Source: Cochliopodium minus
Taxonomy: Eukaryota > Discosea > Himatismenida > Cochliopodiidae
Reading direction: 5' to 3'
Assembly: GCA_024220525.1 (NCBI GenBank)
Contig: JAMYWO010000318.1
Location: 1-41,707 of the forward strand
Length of the DNA stretch: 41,707 nucleotides
The translations under genes and the position numbers were made by a program. The notes below the pieces were generated by a model that was not told the DNA's origin, did no database searches, and worked only from the letters and a program-made list of their open reading frames with translations. Each line of letters opens with the position of its first letter. Position 1 is the stretch's first letter. Of the stretch, positions 1 to 11,527 are shown piece by piece.

Positions 1-96
1 ATAAAATAATAAAATAATAAAATAATAAAATAATAAAATAATAAAATAATAAAATAATAAAATAATAAAATAATAAATAATAAAATAATAAAATAA
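1..96. repeat. Simple repeat, period about 8 (ATAAAATA)
   Basis: Near-perfect tandem ATAAAATA units fill the left edge. They lie inside what appears to be an intron of the minus-strand acyl-CoA synthetase gene, just downstream of its last visible exon. The repeat probably marks an assembly limit. Confidence 0.9.
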
Positions 97-120
97 ATAT
101 TTCTAAATAAAAATTTTTGC

Positions 121-1309
121 CTGATATAATAGAAGGAGATAGAATCCTGATGTCATTTATTAATTCCCTTGGATTTCCTGTTGAACATCCAACTCTGTTT
201 CCTTTAAAAAAAATTTAAAAAAAAAATAAAAAAATTAAAAATATTGTGACAAAAAAATTTTAATTTACCAACACAAAGTCCTTGAAGAGTATTCTTCCTT
301 GTACTCGTTGCTTCAAAAAATAAAAAATATTTAAAAATAAAAAATTTAAATTATCAAAATTTCTGGTTGAAAAAAGTACCAGACAAAGGACCACTTGCTA
401 TTTCTACACCCTGAACTAAAGTTTCTTTGTTAGCACAAAACCTATTGTTCACATATTGTACCCAATTTGATTCAGGAAAAACTCCTCCTGATAAAAAAAA
501 ATAGACTCAATAAAAAATAAAAAAAAATAAAAATATATGAAAAAATAAAAAGAAAATAAAAATTCACAATAAAAAATAAATTTTAAAAAAAATAAATAAA
601 TAAAAAAATTAATAAAACGAAACTAAAAAATAAAAAGAAAATAAAAATTCACAATAAAAAATAAATTTTAAAAAAATAAATCAAATATGTTGAAAATAAA
701 AAAACTAGTTTACCTTTTGGAGTAGATGTACTCCCTGATGTAAAAATACTAATTTTTAAATATAAAAATAAAGTTTTTCCTAAAAAAATTAAATAATTTT
801 ACATAGAAACAATATCGCTCCCTTTTCTTTGAAAGACACTGTGATCAACAGCCAATTTACTTTGCTGCAAACTTTTGCCCAACAAACAAACATCAGAAAA
901 CTCTACACAAAATTTATCAGAAAAATCTTCTTTCTTTGAATTAAAATCAAAAGAAATATTTTTTGAGAAACAAAAATCATATAAGATTTCGGTTCTATCA
1001 ATTGTAATAATTCTTTTGACATTTTTTGTTTTTTTCGACGCATTTTCGAACTTTTCTTTGAATTTCTTTTCGCAAATCACAATGGAGCTGCTAAACTGGC
1101 TCAAAATGAAGTCCAAGTCGTTTGTGTCGACTGATTCCGCAATGGAACAATGAATAGGAGCTGAAATGAAACCGTAGTAGTTTGACATTATATCACAAAC
1201 ATACCATTCAGGACTAAAGTACAAATAAAAAAATAGAAAAAATAAAAAATAAAAAATAAAAAATAAAAAATAAAAAGTAAAAAATAAAATAAAAAATAAA
1301 AAACAAAAT

Positions 1310-1341
<32 letters not shown>

Positions 1342-2254
1342 AAATAACATAAAAAATAAAAAAAAAATTTTTCAACCAATTTATAGAACAGATGAAAATA
1401 GCAACAGGCTTTTCTTCTTCGATATAGGTTATCCCTGATCCAAGCCATTCCACGAGTTTTTCAAGTTGACTATAAGTGATCCAGCTAAACTCCTCCTTGA
1501 GAATATCAGAATTTGAATCTTTTCTAGGCCTTTATTAAAAAAATAAAAATATATTATTCAAAAATAAAAAAAAATAAAATATAAAAATTTGTTTAAAATA
1601 ATTTTATTTTAACATTATAATACCTCCACCCTATTGCCCTTCTTTGTGAAAAATATTTGAATACTTTTGTAAATGTTTCTTTCGAACTTTTTCCTGTAGT
1701 TATTTTCCTCAAAGTTTCCGGATGTCCCACCTTATTAAATCAAAACAAATAAAAATTAATTTGGTTTCTCCTTTATAAAAAATTTTGTTTAAAGATTTAC
1801 TTCTCTGTATAACCAATTCTGTTGTTTTTTTTTCTCATTACAAGATTCACATACATTATAATTTTCATCGGGACTTTGATATCTAACGTATATCTGTTTT
1901 AAAATAGAATTAATTGAATTCCTTTTTTCATATTTTTTTTGATATTTTTGAATTGACTACTTTTCCATTTTTGGAAAATTTTGAATGCTCAATATTATTA
2001 TTTAATTATACCTTCTCCAAACATGCACTGCATCTTATATCATAATTATTATTTACATTCCTATTTTTATACTCTATATCAGCTATCTTCTCCATCATTT
2101 CCTTCTTATCCTTCAATCCGAAATATCCCCTTTCAATCAACAAGATCTCAAGTTCATGCACAGATAAATTTGAAATGCAATCAGTTATAGAATTGAAAAA
2201 ATCTTTGGATTCACTCTTCTCCGTCTTTAAATACTTTGTAATAAAATTTTTCAT
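121..2254 (-). CDS. Long-chain acyl-CoA synthetase-like protein with N-terminal SAP-like segment and zinc finger (3' end missing)
   Basis: AMP-binding (ANL) enzyme that would activate a carboxylate, most likely a fatty acid, to acyl-AMP and acyl-CoA. Nine exons join in frame: 2012-2254, 1801-1893, 1624-1730, 1377-1529, 803-1213, 714-748, 380-487, 269-310, 121-201, giving about 424 residues before the window ends. Family signatures are FSWITYSQL, INCPEWYVCD, the phosphate-binding loop IFTSGSTSTPKG (split over two exons) and VGCSTGNPRELINDIR. Ahead of the enzyme, residues 30-60 resemble a SAP helix-turn-helix, and residues about 75-103 form a C-x2-C-x17-C-x2-C finger (RCSACLEK, then NVCESCNEKK). 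All early junctions are phase 0, so the fusion is not forced. The final visible donor is GC rather than GT. The start at 2254 is the first Met, 58 bp after the stop of the upstream RCC1 gene. Substrate is unknown. Confidence 0.8.
542..677. repeat. Duplicated ~50-bp unit inside an intron
   Basis: Two nearly identical A-rich stretches (about 542-590 and 626-674, both containing AAAATTCACAATAAAAAATA) lie about 84 bp apart in the intron between exons 714-748 and 380-487 of the acyl-CoA synthetase gene. This looks like local tandem growth of an intron. Confidence 0.75.
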
Positions 2255-2312
2255 TTTTTTTTATGTTTTTTATTTATTTTATTATTTTTTATTTTTAAAA
2301 TTTATTTTAATT

Positions 2313-3109
2313 TTAACAAGAAAATTTTATTATCATTTGTTGAAGTGGTTTGGGTATTCTAAAAAATTTTGGATGGAAGAAATTAGAATGTTTCAAACAC
2401 AACAAAAAATAAAAAATTGTGATTTGAAATCGTCTACTCATATATTTATGTTGCCTTGTTGACCACTCCTTAATAATTTTTAATTAAATTTTTTTAAAAA
2501 ATTATAAAATAAAAGAATTTAATGGTTTACAATTAAACTATGGTTCTGAATTAATTTAAACGACCCTTTTAGTTTTTTTGGGTAGAAAGTTTTTTTCTCA
2601 GGAAATCCTGTTTGCCCAAATTCTCCACTTCCACATAGAAACATTTCTCCTTTATCTTTTAAACAAAAAAGAAGTAATAAAATTAAATTAAATAATAAAA
2701 ATTGGAATTCAATGATCAAAAATAGAGTGATAATTAAATTGATTAATATAAAAAATAAAATAATTTAAAAATTAAAATAAACTTAAGAATAAAGAATAAA
2801 GAAAAAAAATGGGGAACAAAAAAAAAAAAAAAAAAATAGTGAAATTAAATTTATTTATTTAAAAAAAAATAATAATTCAAAAAAAAGGATTAAAATTGAA
2901 ATTAAAAATTTTTACCATTGATGAAAATAGAATGTGTATACCCTGTTGCAATATAAGAAATATTGTAAATTTTTGCATTCCTGATTTTAGGTCCAGTGTG
3001 TCGAAGATCAGCCATGCCAAGTTGACCACAATCATTAAAACCGTGCCCATAGACTTTACCTTTTTCTCAAAAATTAAAAAATTAAAAAGTAATAAAAAAA
3101 AGAATAAAA

Positions 3110-3140
<31 letters not shown>

Positions 3141-4285
3141 AATAAATTAAAAACTAAAAAAAAAATAACCAGTAATAATAAATGTATGATATGCACCACA
3201 ATGTACAGACGCAATGTCTGGAATTGATTCTCTAACTAGAAACTTAAATTTTTCTCCGCAAGATCTCTTCAAAACTGAATGACCTTTCTCGTTTCCTTTC
3301 AAAGAAAAAATTTAAAATTTATTTAAAATTAATAAATAAGAAAAAAAAATAATATTTACTTGTTAAAATGTTTGATCCCACTCTGCCACAACAAATTGAA
3401 AAAATATTTTTGTCGGTCATCAAGAGGGTGGGTTCATTTAATTTCTTAATTTTTTTTTCAAATCCACATTGCCCAAAATGATTGGATCCCATCACCCATA
3501 ATTCTCCATTATCTTTTAAATTTTTTTAATAGACAAAAAATGAAAAATAAATTAAATTAAACTTTATTAAAATAAAAATAAATAAATTTACTTTTCAAAA
3601 ATAAAATATGATCTTTTCCACACGAAATAATATCTACATCATTGATTTTTATTTCTTCAAAATAACCGACATTAAACCTACCAACAGTTCCATCAACTGT
3701 TTTTATTAAAAAAAAAAATTATAAAATTAATTTAACAAAAATTTTTTAAATTAATTAAATGAATTGAATCACTCTTTTGGACAACAGTTGTGTTTTCACA
3801 CGTACATATTTGTTTCACATCGGAACAAACATATATAAACTTTGTAACAAAATTCACTGTATCATCTGTTTCTATTTGAATTCCCAATTTTTTCAACTTG
3901 TTTGAACCACAAGCATATAAATCACCGTTTTCTAAATGAAATTTAAAAATAAATATAAAAAAAAAATTTATATATTCAACCGAAATTTTATACTTTCAAT
4001 GTAAAAAGAATGATCAATCCCCAATACTATAGATTTTATTCGAGGATTATTCATGATCTTTGTTGGTTTTTGAATCTTGGATGTTTCTCCTGACCCACAT
4101 TGTCCACATGAATTATCACCAAATGAATATACATCACCATTCCCTTTATATTGATGGTATTGGATTATTATTGGGTTATGAATTGAATGAGGATAAAAAT
4201 TATATCAAAAATTTGATATTATTTGTTTGATACATTTCATAAAAATATTATGATTCGAAACACAATTAGAAAAATTATTTATCAT
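2313..4285 (-). CDS. RCC1-repeat protein A with shared C-terminal box
   Basis: Predicted 391-aa beta-propeller of the RCC1 superfamily, a protein-interaction scaffold. Exons: 4234-4285, 3994-4143, 3773-3931, 3592-3696, 3360-3512, 3170-3295, 2916-3065, 2531-2655, 2313-2468. Each central exon is one RCC1 repeat, starting near NGD(V/L)Y and ending near the H-S-x-F strand, and all are bounded by phase-1 introns. Recognisable pieces are NGDVYSFGDNSCGQCG, NGELWVMGSNHFGQCG and GKVYGHGFNDCGQLG. The last repeat (CGSGEFGQTG) is followed, after a phase-0 intron, by a terminal exon beginning EWSTRQHKYMSRRF and containing FYFLLCLKHS and IPKPLQQMIIKF: the box shared with its neighbour and the ankyrin protein. 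There is no transmembrane segment or GTPase-binding signature to support a specific RCC1/Ran role. It is the downstream member of a tandem pair; the upstream gene ends 119 bp away. Confidence 0.85.
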
Positions 4286-4404
4286 CCAATTTCCGAAGAT
4301 TTTATTCACTTTGTAGACTCTTTTTTTTTTATATTTTTTTTATTTGATTAATTTAAAAAAGATCTCAATTTAGAAAAATTCTCTTGTTTTTCAAAAAGAA
4401 AGTT

Positions 4405-6428
4405 TTAGATGATATGTTGGACAGGTTTGGGCAACTTGTTTTTGTTAGGATATAATTGACCAGAATGCTTTAAACATAACAAGAAAGTAAATGTAGCATC
4501 CTTAAACTTTGTTCCAAGAACTCGATGTAAATTTGTTGACCATACCTCAAAACAAAAACAAAAAAAAATTTTTTAAAAAAAAAAAAAAATATTAAAAAAA
4601 ATTCTTTTAAAAAAAATTGTGAAAAAAGAAAACATATTTACAGAGATAAGTGGTTATGTAATAGTTTGAGATCACTGAAATCGAGCTTGTAGACATTATT
4701 TTTGTCCCTTTCATCCCCCGTTCCTAATTGCCCCTCAGAACCTCTTCCACAAGTGTAAATTTCTCCCTTGTCTAAATAAAGAAAAATTTTTTTTAAAAAA
4801 AAAAATAAATTGTATTTAAAAATAAATTATTTACCTGTTATAAAAAGAGAATTAGAATCTCCTAATGCAACGTGTGAAATTTTAGGAAGGTTTATTTTGG
4901 TGAATTTGGGATATTTCTCAAGAAAACTTCCCTGATTGAGTTGACCACTCCCATTAAATCCACACCCAAATACTTTTCCTTCTTCTAAGAAAAAAATTTT
5001 AACAAAAAATAATATCGAAAAAACAGTTTGACAAATAATTTTAAAAAAATAATTAATATAAACAATAAACATAAATAATTACCAGTTAATACAATTGTGA
5101 AATTTCCTCCACAAGTAACAGAAGAAATATTTAGAAAGGATTCGACAGAATTGATAGAATTAAAACCTTCACTCAAATGACCCAATCCTAATTGTCCTTT
5201 TTCGTTATTTCCAAAGCATTTTAATAAAGATGCTTCTTTCTGATTTTCTTTTTTAAAAATTTTTTTAAATTTTTTAATTTTAATTTTTTATTTCAATTTG
5301 TTTTATTTATATTTTTTACTAGTTAGAATGACTGAATGTTCAAGTCCACAACTAATGGAAACAATATTTTTATCAGTCATTAATAGAACTGGATGGTTCA
5401 CTTCAAATATTTTCCGATCTAGTCCAATTTGTCCATATGTATTTGCCCCAATCACCCAAACTTCTCCATTTTCTAAACAAAAAAAAAAATTAAATAAATA
5501 AATTAAAAAAGTTAAATAAAAAAATATTAAAAAAATATTAAAAAAATATTAAAAAAAAGTACAAACCTGTCAAAAACATGCAATGCATATATCCACATGA
5601 AATGGAGATAACCTTTTCAATGAATATTTCATAATTCTTCATTGTATTTTCGCTTATTTTATTGCAACTTCCATTGATGAATATCTTCCCATTATCTGAA
5701 AAAAAAAATTAAGATTAAATTTGTAAAAAAAATCATGGTAATCAAAAAAAAAAAAAAAAAAATTTTTAAAATCAAAAATTTAAAAAAAATTTTAGAAATA
5801 AAAATAAATGAATGTAAAGAAATTAAATGAAATTTTTATACCTTTTTGAATGACAGAGTAATAACCAGACAGACTAATACTTTTAACCTTGGAGCTAACG
5901 AGAGTAAATTTAGAAATAAAAGTTTGATTTTCTTCACAATCAACTAGTAACTGACCACTAGAATTGTATCCTATCAAATAAAACAAAATTAAAAAATAAA
6001 CAATAATATATAAAATTAAAAAATAAAAAAATAAAAAATATAATAAAATTAAAAAAGTAATGTTGGGAAAAAACAAAAAAAAAATTAAGATACCACATCC
6101 GTACAAATCTCCATTTTCTTGTTGGAAAAAAAAAAATTGATTGAAATTTCAAAATTATTTTTTCTTTTATTTACTTTCCAGAATGAAAGAATTGTTGTGT
6201 CCCACCACAATTGTTTTGATTATTCATAACCTTTTTGGGAGAAAGTATATTCTCTCTTGATTCTATTCCACATTGCCCATAGAAATTATTTCCCAAAGAA
6301 TAAACATCACCGTTTTCTTCGAAAGAATAAACAATAAAATTTAAAAAATTAAAAATGAAATTTCAATGAAATTTACCTTTCATAAAGATATTATGAAGAG
6401 AAAAACTTCCACCAGTATTTTGAATCAT
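4405..6428 (-). CDS. RCC1-repeat protein B, tandem paralogue of A (possibly damaged)
   Basis: Ten exons: 6377-6428, 6175-6316, 6094-6117, 5842-5970, 5567-5695, 5320-5472, 5083-5235, 4835-4984, 4642-4771, 4405-4545; about 400 aa. The short first exon ends HNIFMK, matching gene A. RCC1 repeats include NGDVYSLGNNFYGQCG, NGEVWVIGANTYGQIG, KCFGNNEKGQLGLG, GKVFGCGFNGSGQL and GEIYTCGRGSEGQLG. The last exon begins VWSTNLHRVLGTKFKDATFT and continues FLLCLKHSG ... LPKPVQHII, the shared C-terminal box. Two junctions are off by one base with GT-AG sites: 6175/6117 (phase 2 into a phase-1 exon) and 4642/4545 (phase 2 into phase 0; the exon would otherwise stop at 4638). The gene may therefore be a recent pseudogene, carry consensus errors, or use atypical splice sites. 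All other junctions are clean phase 1. Confidence 0.7.
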
Positions 6429-6777
6429 ATTTTAATTGATTGAATTAGAAGTTACAAGATCTCCTTTTGAGAAATAAATGCTTTAATCCCAATGATATTC
6501 TTGAATAAATTTTATAGAGAAAAAATTATATGCTCTCAAGAAGTAATAAAATGATATGGAAATAAAGATTTAAATGGTTGATAAGTAAGAAATTTTCTAA
6601 ATTAAAAAAATTTTTTACGTTTGATTTTCCCAACAAAATTTTTTTTTTAATTTTTTCTATGATATTTTGAATTAATTCATTTAATTATTAAGCCTCTTTC
6701 AAAGTAATATCATTTGAACTTTCAAAGAAAGAAAGGTTTCAACAATTCAAATAAGAAAATAAAAAATTAAAAAAAAA
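6429..6777. other. Divergent intergenic region, RCC1-B / MED8-like
   Basis: About 350 bp of AT-rich sequence between two head-to-head start codons. It should hold both promoters. I see no conserved element I can name. Confidence 0.5.
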
Positions 6778-9050
6778 ATGATGACCAATAACAATAGGAA
6801 CGAATTTGAGAACCTCAAAAGGAGATGTGAACATTTGAGCAAGAGTATATCAAATATTATTGATAAAATAATGGAAGATCCAAACAGATTGAACACGTAA
6901 AAAATTATGTATATATATCTCATCCTCCAAATGAATATATCATTTGAATACTACAGATCTTCAATATTTTCATCAACAAATAATTTTATTAAAATAAAGA
7001 GATTCATTATTAAGTTTATTATTTTTTTGATTGATGATAAAGAGATATCTAGATTCTCCAATCAAATCAACATCTATCCATTCCATAATCAATAAAAATA
7101 ATACAAAATCAATCAAGAAAATGAGAATATAAAAATATATTAACCAAATAATCTTTTAATAAATATCTTCCTTAAAATGTGATTTGTAATTATATTGATC
7201 CATTCTCTGATTTAAAATCATTTTGCAATCCCGTATAATTTATAGTGAACAAAGAAAATAAACAAAAATATTTGAAAAATATAAAAAAAAATCATATAAA
7301 CAAACAAAAAGAAATCGAAAGATAAACATTAAAAGAATGAAATCATCTGTTCATAATTGAGTTTATCCAATCCTTCATATTTCATTTTATTTTTTCATTT
7401 TTGATATTTATTCAGCCCAATTAAGGAAGTTAAGAGATATCTTAATTATAGATATATATTTTTAACCTATTAAATCTTAAATGATAGAACAAGAATATTG
7501 GAGGATTATTCACAGGTTGAGAGACAAACATCCTCGATAAGAAAAGAATTGACGAAGAATGTGTTCAAGAATTTTGTGGTAATACCCAAGGATGTTTCCA
7601 ATTACAACAATGAATTTAATTGTAAGAAAAATTAGATCAAAATTCATTAAATTATGATTAAAAAAAAATATTGGAATAAATAATAAAAAAAAAATAATGT
7701 TGGTGAAAAGCAGTTCAAATAAATTTATTTCAAGGAAATATCTTTCAAAAATATTATAGTTAAATATTTCTTTGGTTTATTGAAATTTATTTTAAAATAT
7801 GATTTTATTTATTTGATATTTTTTATATTTCTAAATTTTGTCTTTTTTAAAATTTTCAAATCACAATTTTGGATATTTTTTAAAATTTATTAATATTTTT
7901 CATTTTGGATTTTTTTAATTTTTAATTTTTAATTTTTATTTAAATAGTTTTTTTTAATCTTTGTTTCTTTTTTTTTTGATTTTTTTTAAAAACTTTTTTC
8001 AAATAAAATGTTTTTCAACAGACGAAGAACTACTTGACCCAAACAAAGAAAGAGAAACAGGGTTCGAAGACAAAGACATAATCGACCAATACCAACAAGA
8101 AACAGGCCCCCACATACCCCTCGTCGCCAAAAGAACGAGACTCTTCGACAGCATCAAAATCTTCAACGAGGCCCTCGAGAAGAGCGTTCCGCAAAAAAAC
8201 AATGACTACAAACTTGAAAGACCCAAATTTTCTGCTAATAAAAGGAAGAAGGACGATTTTGAGCAGAAGACAAAGGACATTTATAACATCATGTTGACTG
8301 GTGCTGGTAAAAAAAAAATATATTTCATCTTGTTTTATTAAAAAAAAATATCACTTTTTATTTCAAATTATTTTTTTTTTTTCTTTATTTTCAATCTTTT
8401 ATTTGAAATAACTTTTTTCAAATTTTTTTATTGAATTTTTGTAATTTTTTAAATTTTTTATTTTCATCGTTTCAACTTTAAATTTTAATCAAATTTCTTT
8501 TTTTTTTGAAAAATGTTTATTTTCGAATTTTTTAATTTATTTTCAAATAATTTTATTATTAAATTTATTTTGAACATTTTTCAAAGGACTCGCAAAAAAG
8601 CCAAGAACATCAATAAATATGGTAAACCCCAACACCATGATGAACCAACCCACTAAAAATCTCCAACAGCAACACCAACAACAAGTTCCCCTTTTGAGAA
8701 ATCCCAATAACATCAACCCCAATCTCGTTAATCCAAACAACTTGAATCTACTCAATAACAACCAAGGTTTACAAAATTGTTTTATTTTTAAATTTGAATT
8801 TTAATTTTTATTTTAATTTTTCATAATTTTGAACTTTTAATTTTTAATTTTATTCTTTTTTTATTTTATTTTTTATTTTAATTTATTTTTATCATTTATT
8901 TTAAATTCTATTCTTTTCAATTTTTATTTTTATTTTTATTTTATATCCTACATAGCTCCTAATCCTATGCAAATTTTCCAAAATGTCAACATGAACCAAA
9001 TCCAAGGAGGACAAAATCCAGGACAAAGGAGGTTCAGCGGAAACAAATAA
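6778..9050 (+). CDS. MED8: Mediator complex subunit 8-like protein
   Basis: Five exons (6778-6896, 7488-7621, 8022-8306, 8587-8766, 8956-9050) join in frame to 270 aa, close to the 268 of human MED8. The N-terminal 110 residues are helical and run FENLKRRCEHLSKSI ... RILEDYSQVERQ, then NFVVIPKDVS, which parallels the MED8 core helices followed by its conserved 'VIIP' strand. Residues 180-270 are a low-complexity Gln/Asn/Pro tail, as in other MED8 proteins. MED8 sits in the Mediator head module and links activators to RNA polymerase II. Start is the first of two adjacent Met codons. Intron 1 is long (591 nt); later introns are T-rich. Exons 3-5 use many more C-ending codons than exons 1-2. The call rests on remembered motif order and length, so another helical nuclear factor remains possible. 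Confidence 0.6.
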
Positions 9051-9225
9051 AATTAAAAAAAATTGTATTTAAAAAAAAATATTTATTTCTTGAAAACCTT
9101 ATTTCAAAAATTGGAAAAAAAAAATTAAATAAATTGGAAAAAAAAAAAAAAAATTAAACAAAAAAAATTTTAATTAAATAAAAATAAAAAAAAAATAAAT
9201 AAAATTCCAATGAGAAGAAAGATAA

Positions 9226-11167
9226 TTATTTCTCTCTGTAAAGAACACAATTAACGAGATGAAGCAAAGATTCTTTCGCATCAGAGTCTTTAAAGTCCTT
9301 CAACGATTCAGTAGCCTTGTTGCAATAGTCAATGGCGAGAGCCTTGGTTTTTTCTATTGCGTCTGATTTCTCTACGCATTGTTTGGCAAACTCTACGTCT
9401 CCTTCGTTTTTAAACTTTCTTTCTATCAATACCTCTAACTCTGGAAATACTTGAGATGCATACAAAACCTTTTTCGAAGTTTAAAAAAAAAAAATTAAGC
9501 TTAAAAAATTAAAAAATTAATTATTAAAAAAAAAAAAAAAATTTATGAAAAAAAAATTAAAAAAAAATTAAAAAAAATCCTCAAAAAAAAATTTTTTCAA
9601 AAAAATAAAAAATATTTTTTTATTGTTTTACAGGTCCTGTTGCAAGTCCCAGTTTGAGATCTACTGAAGCAGGTTTACCTAAAGTGTTGGAAGTTTGAGT
9701 GAAATCCAGCATATCGTCCACTAACTAATTTACCAAAATAACAAATAACAAATAAAAAAATTTTGAAAAAAAAATAAAAAAAAATAAAAAAATAAAAAAA
9801 TATTTAAAAATAAAAATAAAAAAAATAAAAAAATAAAAAAATAAAAAAATTTTTTGTACTTGAAAAGCAATTCCCAAATTTTTCCCGTATTCAGTTGCCC
9901 TTTCTACTATTTCCTTGCTGGAGCCTGATAAGATTGCGGCACACCTAGTGCTGTTGGAAATTAGAGAAGCCGTTTTTAGATATGTTTTTTGGATGTAATA
10001 ATCAAAATTTGATTTTTGAGATCTAATAAAAGAAAAAACATAAAAATAAAATAAATAATAAAAAATAAAAAATAAAAAATAAATAATAAATAATAAAAAA
10101 AATTTTGAACCTTAATTGCATAAATTCTCCTTCTACTAACTCGGCAATAACACTAGAAATAAGCTCAGTTACTTGGTGGTTTTCAAGTTTGGCCAAAGTA
10201 ACTGAAGATTTAGCCAAAAGATAATCGCCTAAAATAAAAAAAAAATTTTGTTGAATAATAAGTAGGAAAAGTGTAATGAAAAATGACAAATTTTCGACTT
10301 AATATAAATTTAATTTCTATTATATCTTATTCAAAAAAAAATTATATATATTTTTTATAAGGGCGGAATTATATAATGACGTGAATTTGGATTGAAAGGA
10401 ATAAAAAAGATTCAAATGTTGATTAATTGAGAAGAAATGGAATATCATACCGACTAATACTGCCAATTTATCTCCGAATTTAGAATTCAACGATTCAACA
10501 CCCCTGCGCGTATCAGATTTGTCGATGATATCATCATGAACGAGAGAAGCAGTGTGGATCATCTGGATAATCTCCGCCAATTTGATATGTTTGGCGGAAA
10601 TTTCAATGGGATTACCATTATGGATGCTACATGCTCTAGATAACAATAAGACAGCTACTGGTCTGAACTGTTTGCCTTGCAACTTGAAAAAATACTTTGC
10701 CATCGCTGATAATACTGGATGTCTGTTTTCTACACTCTCTATTATACTCTGATTCATCTGATCTAGATCTTTATCTATCAGATGGAACGGATCTATTCCC
10801 AGATGTGTCGGATATTTCACTTTATTCACATCAAAGGAATTTTCGTTGAACTTTTTCAACAGCAATTTAGCTTGTTCTATGTGTTTGTAGTTTACATCCA
10901 ATCCATTCACTATATTGAAATATCTTCTTTGCATTATATTCTTGTTTGTGAATGTCACTTTGCATTTATTTATTTTTTTTTGTTTGAGAGTGATTTTGAA
11001 TTAAAATTTTTTTATTTTTTAAATGGGATTTTGATTGTTGAACTTGAATTTATTAATCATGTTTTATTACCTGGAGAATTGCATTTGGCTTGGAAAAATA
11101 TGCTATTTTTAGATATCTTTTGGTATTTCGTTAATATATTTTTATATTTCTTCATTTCTTTAAACAT
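9226..11167 (-). CDS. COQ1: Trans-polyprenyl diphosphate synthase (ubiquinone side chain, COQ1/PDSS1 type)
   Basis: Condenses isopentenyl diphosphate units onto an allylic primer to make the long ubiquinone tail. Six exons (11071-11167, 10451-10957, 10111-10228, 9860-10022, 9632-9724, 9226-9468) give 406 aa, typical of PDSS1. Visible motifs are GKQFRP near residue 127, the first Asp-rich motif [14 protein letters not shown] (DDIID 174-178), GDYLLAKS, and the second motif LVDDMLDFT (DDMLD 298-302), followed by [16 protein letters not shown]. The first exon, starting at 11167, supplies a Lys/Arg-rich N-terminus ([17 protein letters not shown]) suited to mitochondrial import. It splices in phase 1 into 10957, which removes the need for a non-ATG start. 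A shorter form from Met at 10934 is possible. Chain length cannot be read from sequence. It converges with the MED8-like gene, stops 175 bp apart. Confidence 0.92.
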
Positions 11168-11527
11168 ATCTTTCAACGTTATGGTCTTAAGTATAAACAA
11201 TCTGATCAAACAAAAATGATTAATACAAAAATTGGTGATTTTTGTTTCTTTCTAATTTTTTTTTTTTTTTCAGAATCATAAATATTCTCGATTGAATGAT
11301 ATTCCAAAATATATCCTTCGTATAAATTCAACTAGATACCAAATCTGAGGAGATATTGAACTTTTCAATATCAGTAAATCAAAATTCGAAAAATTCAGAA
11401 AATAAAAAGAATCAACAAGATAAGATTAAATTTTTTGCTTTTTTTTTTACAAGTAGTTGAGTTTAATATGATCATAACTTGTTGAATGGAAAGAAATATT
11501 GACAATTTCAAATTACATAAAACTTAT

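Noticed and set aside
2519-2521. End of RCC1-A at the stop at 2519
   Set aside because: A GTAAAC donor at 2530 splices in phase 0 to 2468, adding the same C-terminal box found in the paralogues.
10958-10960. Non-ATG start for the polyprenyl synthase
   Set aside because: An upstream exon (11071-11167) joins in frame at the AG before this point and supplies an ATG and a mitochondrial-type leader.
10782-11219. 145-codon plus-strand ORF
   Set aside because: It overlaps the polyprenyl synthase exons on the opposite strand and reads as their antisense shadow.
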